Source: Deltaproteobacteria bacterium
GTDB taxonomy: Bacteria; Bdellovibrionota; UBA1018
Direction: 5' to 3'
NCBI GenBank assembly: GCA_013286765.1
Contig: JABDFB010000096.1
Span: forward strand, 352 to 8,164
Length of the DNA stretch: 7,813 nucleotides
Every line of letters starts with the position of its first letter. The first letter of the stretch is position 1. The position numbers and the translations under genes were made by a program. Below, one piece after another: positions 1-3,856 of the stretch. The notes under the pieces were generated by a model that was not told where the DNA came from, made no database searches, and worked only from the letters and a program-made list of their open reading frames with translations.

Positions 1-885
1 TACGTGAATAGAGGCGAAAAGAAGCGTGATCGATTCTTAGCGCTGAACGACTCTTATCATGGGGATACTTTAGGTGCGATGGCCGTTTCTGAGCCGAGTG
101 GATTTAACGAGCCTTTCAGAAAATTACTTCCAAAGGTAGATTTTGTACAGCCTGGCGATATCGAGCGTTTTGAGACGCTGGTACGAGAGAATGCGCAATC
201 GTATGCAGCTTTTATTTTTGAGCCGATTTTGCAGGGTGTATCGGGCATGAAACTGCATTCTGCTGAATTTATAAACAGAGCCGTGGAAATCTGCAAAGAA
301 GAAGGAATTTTAACGATTGCAGATGAGATTTTTACTGGATTCTTCAGAACGGGGAAGTGCTTCGCTATCGAACATACGAAAGTGAAGCCAGACCTTCTCT
401 GTATAGCAAAAGGAATTACAGGAGGGGTCTTGCCTCTGGCAGTAACGCTGACGACGGAGCAGATTTTTGAAGGCTTTTTGTCGAAGGAAATTCGGACTGC
501 CTTTTTGCACGGGCACTCCTATACCGCAAATCCGATTGCGTGCGCAGCAGCACTCGAGTCGTGGAAGTTACTTCACTCGGAGGAATGTCAAAAGCAGATC
601 GCGATGATTTCGTCGGTGACATGTGATGCGATTAAGAAGTTAGAGTCCCATCCAAATGTGGCTGCAGCTCGCAGCATTGGGGTGATAGGGGCGGTCGATC
701 TGAAAAATGTGGGCAATTACTTTTCAGGGCACTCGAAGCGGGTGATGGATTTGGCATTGGATAAGGGAGTGCTGCTCAGGCCCTTAGGAAGTACACTGTA
801 TTCCTTGCCACCGTATTGTGTAAGTAAGAAGGAGCTAGAGACGATTTTTGGCGTAATGGCCGAAATCGCGGAAATTCTGAACTAA
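1..885 (+). CDS. bioA: Adenosylmethionine-8-amino-7-oxononanoate aminotransferase, 5' end missing
   Basis: BioA makes 7,8-diaminononanoate (DAPA) from 8-amino-7-oxononanoate using S-adenosylmethionine as amino donor, with PLP as cofactor, in the cytosolic biotin pathway. The reading frame is open from base 1, so the GTG at 4 is internal. About 294 residues are visible against a usual 430-450, so roughly the first 140-150 are off the left edge. Seen in order: SYHGDTLGAMAVSE near the start; the PLP-binding Asp in IADEIFTGFFRTGK (codon 322-324); the PLP-anchoring Lys in AKGITGG (codon 409-411); the BioA-typical HGHSYTANPIACAAA block from 508; and a C-terminal GVLLRPLGSTLYSLPPYC. HGHSYTANP and the C-terminal block separate BioA from other class III aminotransferases. 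No other biotin gene follows within the window, so any bio operon would lie to the left. No clear terminator follows the stop. Confidence 0.95.
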   Translation, partial: YVNRGEKKRDRFLALNDSYHGDTLGAMAVSEPSGFNEPFRKLLPKVDFVQPGDIERFETLVRENAQSYAAFIFEPILQGVSGMKLHSAEFINRAVEICKEEGILTIADEIFTGFFRTGKCFAIEHTKVKPDLLCIAKGITGGVLPLAVTLTTEQIFEGFLSKEIRTAFLHGHSYTANPIACAAALESWKLLHSEECQKQIAMISSVTCDAIKKLESHPNVAAARSIGVIGAVDLKNVGNYFSGHSKRVMDLALDKGVLLRPLGSTLYSLPPYCVSKKELETIFGVMAEIAEILN

Positions 886-1001
886 CTCCAAACAGCGGAA
901 GTTGCCAAAATAAGAAATAAAATTAAATTATTATAATTAAATAATAGATAGTATAAAAATTGCTATAGAAAAAGACCTAAGCCAATGTTAGGAATTGGTA
1001 G
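886..1001. promoter_or_regulatory. AT-rich intergenic region with possible promoter for the 1002 gene
   Basis: This 116-base gap is very AT-rich from about 908 to 960. It holds a perfect TATAAT at 932-937 and further TATA-like words at 952-957 (TATAAA) and 964-969. The TTGCCA at 902-907 is 24 bases from the TATAAT, too far for a standard sigma-70 pair, so no complete promoter can be named. A weak Shine-Dalgarno (AGGA, 990-993) lies 8 bases before the ATG at 1002. No rho-independent terminator for bioA was found. Confidence 0.35.
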
Positions 1002-1616
1002 ATGGTTTTGGTGAAGTTTATTGGCATTTTGGCAGTATCTAGCTTGCTCTATCCCGTAGCATTGAATGCGGCTCCTCTCGCTTCAAACACGTCTCAAGCG
1101 ACTATTTCTAGTGATGGATCTCTTTCGAGGCGACTTGGGCCTATCGGTGCTTTTTGTTCGGCGAATGAACCTAATGACTTATTTTTGTTCGTTATTCCAG
1201 ATACTCCGATTGAATTTTTTTTCACACTCTCACCTGGAGGCCGGTTTCAAAAGATATTCCTAGGAGACTTTGGTACCCAAGAAAGTGTATTTTCTGAAGT
1301 TTCAAACACCTCAGATAATACGAGAGAAGAAATCGAGGCAGTGATTAGCGTGCCTTCGGGATCTGATGGACTTGGAGAGCTGGATGGAAGATCATTATCG
1401 GCTTTGAAAATCACGTGCTCTTCTGATCTGAAGAACGCGGGTCATGTGAATTGCGATGTTTTCTATACATTTGGCGATCAGACTAAAATAAGACCTGTCG
1501 CACCGTCGGAATTTGAATTTGTTCCGTGGTTGGTATGTGCAAGTCTGCTCATTCCGATGATGGACAATGGTTGGTTGGATATGCCCCGAGATGCTTTCTA
1601 TTTTCTTCACCTTTAG
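1002..1616 (+). CDS. Unrecognised exported protein with signal peptide
   Basis: I do not recognise the family. The 204-residue product starts with a classical Sec signal peptide: Lys5, a hydrophobic core at about 6-21, and Ala-rich cleavage options after residue 23 or 24 (ALNAA). The mature part would be a roughly 180-residue periplasmic, outer-membrane or secreted protein. It has four cysteines (52, 139, 151, 179), which could form disulfides, and stretches of alternating hydrophobic residues that suggest beta structure. The last 30 residues are hydrophobic and Trp/Met-rich (VPWLVCASLLIPMM) and look unlike the rest, so the end may be altered by a frameshift or may be a membrane-associated tail. 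An eight-T run lies inside the gene at 1215-1222. The ATG at 1002 has AGGA 8 bases upstream. It converges on trmB with stop codons overlapping in CTTTAG. That it is a real gene is fairly likely from the signal peptide; its function is unknown. Confidence 0.65.
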   Translation: MVLVKFIGILAVSSLLYPVALNAAPLASNTSQATISSDGSLSRRLGPIGAFCSANEPNDLFLFVIPDTPIEFFFTLSPGGRFQKIFLGDFGTQESVFSEVSNTSDNTREEIEAVISVPSGSDGLGELDGRSLSALKITCSSDLKNAGHVNCDVFYTFGDQTKIRPVAPSEFEFVPWLVCASLLIPMMDNGWLDMPRDAFYFLHL

Positions 1617-2401
1617 CTATTTGCCCTGCGTTTTAGAAGAATTCTATGTACAGGTTTGCCCTCTTTTATAAAGATCCGTTCGAAAAGGGTCACTGCAGGC
1701 ATGGTGAGCTGATGGGCGAGAGGATTCCCTTCATGCAAGTTTCGAGAAACTGAAAGCGTTTCCCAAAGGGATTCACAGGGACTGAGAGCCTCTAACATCC
1801 ATTCAAAGTATTCGGGATGGTCCGTCTTAATTTCGAACGTTCCTCCCGGTTTCACGAGGGAAGCCAGGTTCTTGAGGCGTTCTGTCGTAACAAAACGGTG
1901 TTTCCAGTGGGCCTTCTTTGGCCAAGGGTCTGGGAAAAATAAATAAAGATGGTCGATTTCGGCAGGACCAAAGATAAATTCCAAGCGTTCTGCGTAGGCC
2001 CTCAGAAATAGCAAGTTTTCTAAATGCCGTTTTCTTGCTTTTTCAGCACCCCGATAAATGGCCTTAAATTTCCAATCAATTCCGAGATAAAGCCCTTTTG
2101 GGTTGGCTGCCGCCCACTCCACAATGACATGCCCGGCATTACACCCGATTTCGACGTGGAGTTCTGGCGAAGGGATTTGCCCTAACGCATTGCTAGAAAA
2201 ACGAGATAGCCACTGACCTCTATTATGTTCGGTCTTGTTATCTGAATAAACTAAATCACTTGATTCTTGGAGTTTACCCCAATATGGATTTGGAGAGGTC
2301 GGGTATTTATAATCTGGGTGGCTAACAGGGAGAAACGATTTCTGCCCCAAGACTCCCGTAGTTACTTCTTTGCTAATATCTTGTACATCCCGGTTCCGCA
2401 C
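1613..2401 (-). CDS. trmB: tRNA (guanine-N7-)-methyltransferase TrmB
   Basis: TrmB methylates N7 of G46 in the tRNA variable loop using S-adenosylmethionine, in the cytosol. In the 262-residue reading the NPYWGKL block is at 38-44, the Rossmann SAM-binding loop VEIGCNAGH at 83-91, GIDWKFKAIYRG at 107-118, the family signature FPDPWPKKAHWKHR at 156-169, LVKPGGTFEIKTDH at 182-195, and a C-terminal TLFERIFIKEGKP before a basic tail. The length is slightly above the usual 210-250. The start is uncertain. The GTG at 2401 gives 262 residues but overlaps the upstream DUF5679 gene by 40 bases. The TTG at 2350 starts just after that gene's stop and gives 245 residues, but its GGGAG is only 2 bases away, too close for a good ribosome site. 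Conserved TrmB sequence begins near residue 38, so either start preserves the enzyme. It is probably co-transcribed with the DUF5679 gene. Confidence 0.93.
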   Translation of the reverse strand: MRNRDVQDISKEVTTGVLGQKSFLPVSHPDYKYPTSPNPYWGKLQESSDLVYSDNKTEHNRGQWLSRFSSNALGQIPSPELHVEIGCNAGHVIVEWAAANPKGLYLGIDWKFKAIYRGAEKARKRHLENLLFLRAYAERLEFIFGPAEIDHLYLFFPDPWPKKAHWKHRFVTTERLKNLASLVKPGGTFEIKTDHPEYFEWMLEALSPCESLWETLSVSRNLHEGNPLAHQLTMPAVTLFERIFIKEGKPVHRILLKRRANS

Positions 2402-2514
2402 GTTTCACACTTGCCCTGCATGGCTTTACGGCCATTTTTCATAGTAACTTCTTGGCTGTCTTTCATAGGGCGTTTTGCTTTACACTTTACACAATAAGCT
2501 TCGACGTTTTCCAT
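2362..2514 (-). CDS. Small DUF5679-type zinc-ribbon protein
   Basis: A 50-residue protein from ATG (2514) to TAA (2362). It begins MENVEAYCVKCKAKRPMKDS, has a central VTMKNGRKAMQG, and ends CETCGTGMYKILAKK. Two CxxC pairs (Cys8/Cys11 and Cys36/Cys39) form a probable zinc ribbon. The YCVKCK-(R)-M-V-KNGR-A-QG-C-CGT-M-KI pattern is how I remember DUF5679, a family of about 50 residues found widely in bacteria with no assigned function. The lysine-rich composition would suit nucleic-acid binding, but that is inference. It lies immediately upstream of trmB on the same strand and its last 40 bases are shared with trmB if that gene starts at GTG 2401, suggesting translational coupling. Its own ribosome site is weak (AAGAAG). 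It is too short for many gene callers. Confidence 0.88.
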   Translation of the reverse strand: MENVEAYCVKCKAKRPMKDSQEVTMKNGRKAMQGKCETCGTGMYKILAKK

Positions 2515-2522
2515 AGGCACTT

Positions 2523-2551
2523 CTTATAATGCGATTCCTAAAATGAAACAA
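2523..2551 (-). promoter_or_regulatory. Candidate sigma-70 promoter for DUF5679-trmB
   Basis: On the minus strand, TTGTTT (2551-2546) and TATAAG (2528-2523) are 17 bases apart. The -10 ends only 8 bases before the ATG at 2514, so the transcript would be leaderless or nearly so. The -35 box lies in the last base pairs and the tail of the flagellin terminator. The fit is moderate (4/6 and 5/6 to consensus), so transcription of the pair by terminator read-through remains possible. Confidence 0.35.
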
Positions 2552-2585
2552 GCGGGAACCTCATTTCCATGAGATTTCCCGCTTG
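2549..2585 (-). terminator. Rho-independent terminator of the flagellin transcript
   Basis: A perfect 10-base-pair outer stem (CAAGCGGGAA, 2549-2558, with TTCCCGCTTG, 2576-2585) continues across a small internal bulge into a 5-base-pair inner stem (CTCAT, 2560-2564, with ATGAG, 2569-2573) closed by a 4-base loop. Read on the minus strand, the hairpin runs into TTGTTTCATTTT, an interrupted T tract. No T tract follows on the plus strand, so termination is mainly for transcripts coming from the flagellin side. It separates flagellin from DUF5679-trmB. Confidence 0.8.
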
Positions 2586-2724
2586 CTCGCGTATCTGACT
2601 TATCTTTTACCTTACTCGCTAGCTCAAGAACAGCTGCTTTCCTGAAGGTGCCGTCGCTCTGTGCAGAGAGCTGACGAGCATTCGGCCCTTAGAGAGCTGC
2701 CGTTTCAGCTGTCGGATAATCTAC
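2586..2724 (-). other. Structured 3' untranslated region of flagellin mRNA
   Basis: The 139 bases between the flagellin stop and the terminator contain no plausible ORF but several inverted repeats. The strongest is 2652-2676, where CGTCGCTCT pairs with AGAGCTGACG through 9 base pairs, one bulged base and a 6-base loop. A weaker 5-base-pair AGCTG/CAGCT stem lies at 2695-2710. A further hairpin spans the flagellin stop codon. This is more structure than a simple 3' end needs and could mark mRNA protection or a small RNA released from the 3' end; both are inferences. Confidence 0.4.
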
Positions 2725-2731
2725 TTATCCG
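2713..2731 (-). repeat. Perfect hairpin enclosing the flagellin stop codon
   Basis: CGGATAA and TTATCCG form a perfect 7-base-pair stem around a 5-base loop. On the minus strand the stem's first arm is the last Gly codon and the TAA stop of flagellin, so the stop lies within the stem. Too AT-rich and without a T tract, it is unlikely to be a terminator. Confidence 0.55.
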
Positions 2732-3558
2732 AGAAGCTTGAGGGCAAGCTGTTGCGATGCATTTGCTTGGGCTAAGACTGCAACGCTGGCTTGTGACAGA
2801 ATATTGTTCTTCACAAGTTCGCTGGAGTCGTCAGCAACGTCTGCGTCGCGTATACGGCTATTAGCAGCTTCCAAGTTTTCTCTATAGATATTCAAGTTAG
2901 AGATCGTGGACTGCATGCGGTTTTGCAGAGCGCCGATAGTAGATCTGTTACCGTTGACATGGTTCATCGCAGTATCGATTTGGTCGAGATTCTGCTGAGC
3001 ATTCTCTTTGGTTATTGTACTAATGTCGTTCAAGCCAAGCGTGTTTAAAGTTACTGCTAGTGATTGTGGATCATACATAAGACGGTCTTGCAGCGGATTG
3101 TTGTGAGTACCGACTTGAATTTCAAGCACGGTGCTTGATCCGTCTAATAGCTTGGTACCGTTATATTCAGTAATCGTCGAGATTCGATCGATTTCAGACT
3201 TGAGCTGTTGAACTTCTTTATCGATGAAGCCTCGCTCCTGGTTTCCGATGGTATCGGAAGCACCTTGGATGGAAAGCTCACGAAGCCTGGTCAGAATATT
3301 GCCGATTTCGGAGAGACCGCCTTCAGCAACCTGAATCAACGACACGCCGTCGTTTGTATTTCGGCTAGCTTGTCTTAAGCTTCGAATTTCAGATTTTAAT
3401 CTTTCACTGATTGCAAGTCCGGCAGCATCGTCACCGGCCTTGTTAATTCTTGATCCTGAAGCAAGATGCTCCAAAGATGTTTTCTGATGCTCAAAATTTG
3501 TATTTAAGTGCCTTTGTGCAGCGAGCGACTGCAAATTGGTCATGATACGCAAACCCAT
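2725..3558 (-). CDS. fliC: Flagellin (flagellar filament protein)
   Basis: Flagellin is exported by the flagellar type III apparatus and polymerises into the filament. The 277-residue product has both conserved terminal domains and almost no variable centre. The N-terminal D0/D1 part (about 1-140) includes MGLRIMTNLQSLAAQRHL, SGSRINKAGDDAAGLAISER (35-54), the NDGVSLIQVAEGGL helix and RLRELSIQGASDT (91-103). The C-terminal D1/D0 part (about 190-277) includes RIRDADVADDSSE (235-247) and an Ala/Gln-rich end finishing LALKLLG. D2/D3 are lacking, as in the short flagellins of Bdellovibrio and its relatives. The ATG at 3558 has AGGAGG at 3572-3567 with 8 bases of spacing, which fixes the start. A sigma-28 promoter lies upstream and a strong terminator downstream, so this is a single-gene transcript. 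Such organisms usually carry several flagellin copies, so this may be one paralogue. No hook or capping gene is adjacent. Confidence 0.97.
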   Translation of the reverse strand: MGLRIMTNLQSLAAQRHLNTNFEHQKTSLEHLASGSRINKAGDDAAGLAISERLKSEIRSLRQASRNTNDGVSLIQVAEGGLSEIGNILTRLRELSIQGASDTIGNQERGFIDKEVQQLKSEIDRISTITEYNGTKLLDGSSTVLEIQVGTHNNPLQDRLMYDPQSLAVTLNTLGLNDISTITKENAQQNLDQIDTAMNHVNGNRSTIGALQNRMQSTISNLNIYRENLEAANSRIRDADVADDSSELVKNNILSQASVAVLAQANASQQLALKLLG

Positions 3559-3562
3559 TTTA

Positions 3563-3586
3563 CTATCCTCCTCGGTTTTTCAACAT
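3563..3586 (-). CDS. Possible seven-codon leader ORF before flagellin
   Basis: On the minus strand, GGAGG (3595-3591) is followed after AAAA by an ATG at 3586 encoding MLKNRGG and a TAG stop at 3565-3563. The stop ends four bases before the flagellin ATG. The flagellin Shine-Dalgarno (3572-3567) lies within the last codons (CGA GGA GGA), so a ribosome translating the leader would cover it. The 4-base spacing to its own Shine-Dalgarno is short but usable. Whether it is translated cannot be told from sequence alone; chance is possible. Confidence 0.35.
   Translation of the reverse strand: MLKNRGG
3567..3572 (-). promoter_or_regulatory. Strong Shine-Dalgarno of flagellin
   Basis: AGGAGG on the minus strand, 8 bases before the ATG at 3558. 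It is the best ribosome site in the window, fits a highly expressed structural protein, and decides the flagellin start. Confidence 0.85.
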
Positions 3587-3603
3587 TTTTCCTCCGTGAC
3601 TTA

Positions 3604-3630
3604 GTAAGTTACGATCCATTGCTAACTTAC
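3604..3630 (-). repeat. 5' leader stem-loop of flagellin mRNA
   Basis: GTAAGTTA (3604-3611) and TAACTTAC (3623-3630) are a perfect 8-base inverted repeat with an 11-base spacer. The start site expected from the sigma-28 promoter falls at about 3630-3632, so the stem would be at the very 5' end of the transcript. This arrangement is known to protect mRNAs from 5'-end-dependent decay. It could instead be a DNA operator. Confidence 0.5.
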
Positions 3631-3637
3631 AAACAAC

Positions 3638-3664
3638 TCATCGGTGCATTTTTTGCCGACTTTA
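3638..3664 (-). promoter_or_regulatory. Sigma-28 (FliA) promoter of flagellin
   Basis: On the minus strand, TAAA (3664-3661), 15 bases, then ACCGATGA (3645-3638). The flagellar sigma-28 consensus is TAAA, 15 bases, GCCGATAA. The -35 matches 4/4 and the -10 6/8 with exactly the consensus spacing. The leader would be about 72 bases. Its position directly upstream of a flagellin gene strongly supports the call. Confidence 0.8.
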
Positions 3665-3683
3665 AATTTTCTTTTAATATTAA
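3653..3683 (+). promoter_or_regulatory. Possible divergent promoter and 10-bp palindrome
   Basis: TTGCCG (3653-3658) and TAATAT (3675-3680) are 16 bases apart on the plus strand, each 4/6 to the sigma-70 consensus. They overlap the flagellin sigma-28 promoter. The -10 lies in the perfect palindrome TTAATATTAA (3674-3683). If used, it would transcribe the M1 peptidase with a leader of about 170 bases. The rest of the gap up to 3856 shows no other convincing signal. The match is weak in an AT-rich stretch. Confidence 0.22.
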
Positions 3684-3856
3684 TAACTTATACCGTACTA
3701 AACTAATCAACTACCATTTTGTTTCAGCGTGACTTGTGGTTGCAAAAGTCCTACGCGCGATGGTTGTTCAGCAAATTATTCTTTGGTACGTTGGCGACTA
3801 TGCACTCAAAAACTGTTTGTCGGTTCTGTGAAAACGCTTGGAAAAAAACTCAACGC

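Noticed and set aside
4..885. GTG at 4 as the true bioA start
   Set aside because: The frame is open to base 1 and the first third of BioA is missing, so the gene is cut by the window edge.
921..945. AT-only inverted repeats between bioA and the next gene as a terminator or operator
   Set aside because: Such repeats are expected by chance in a stretch that is almost entirely A and T; no GC-rich stem.
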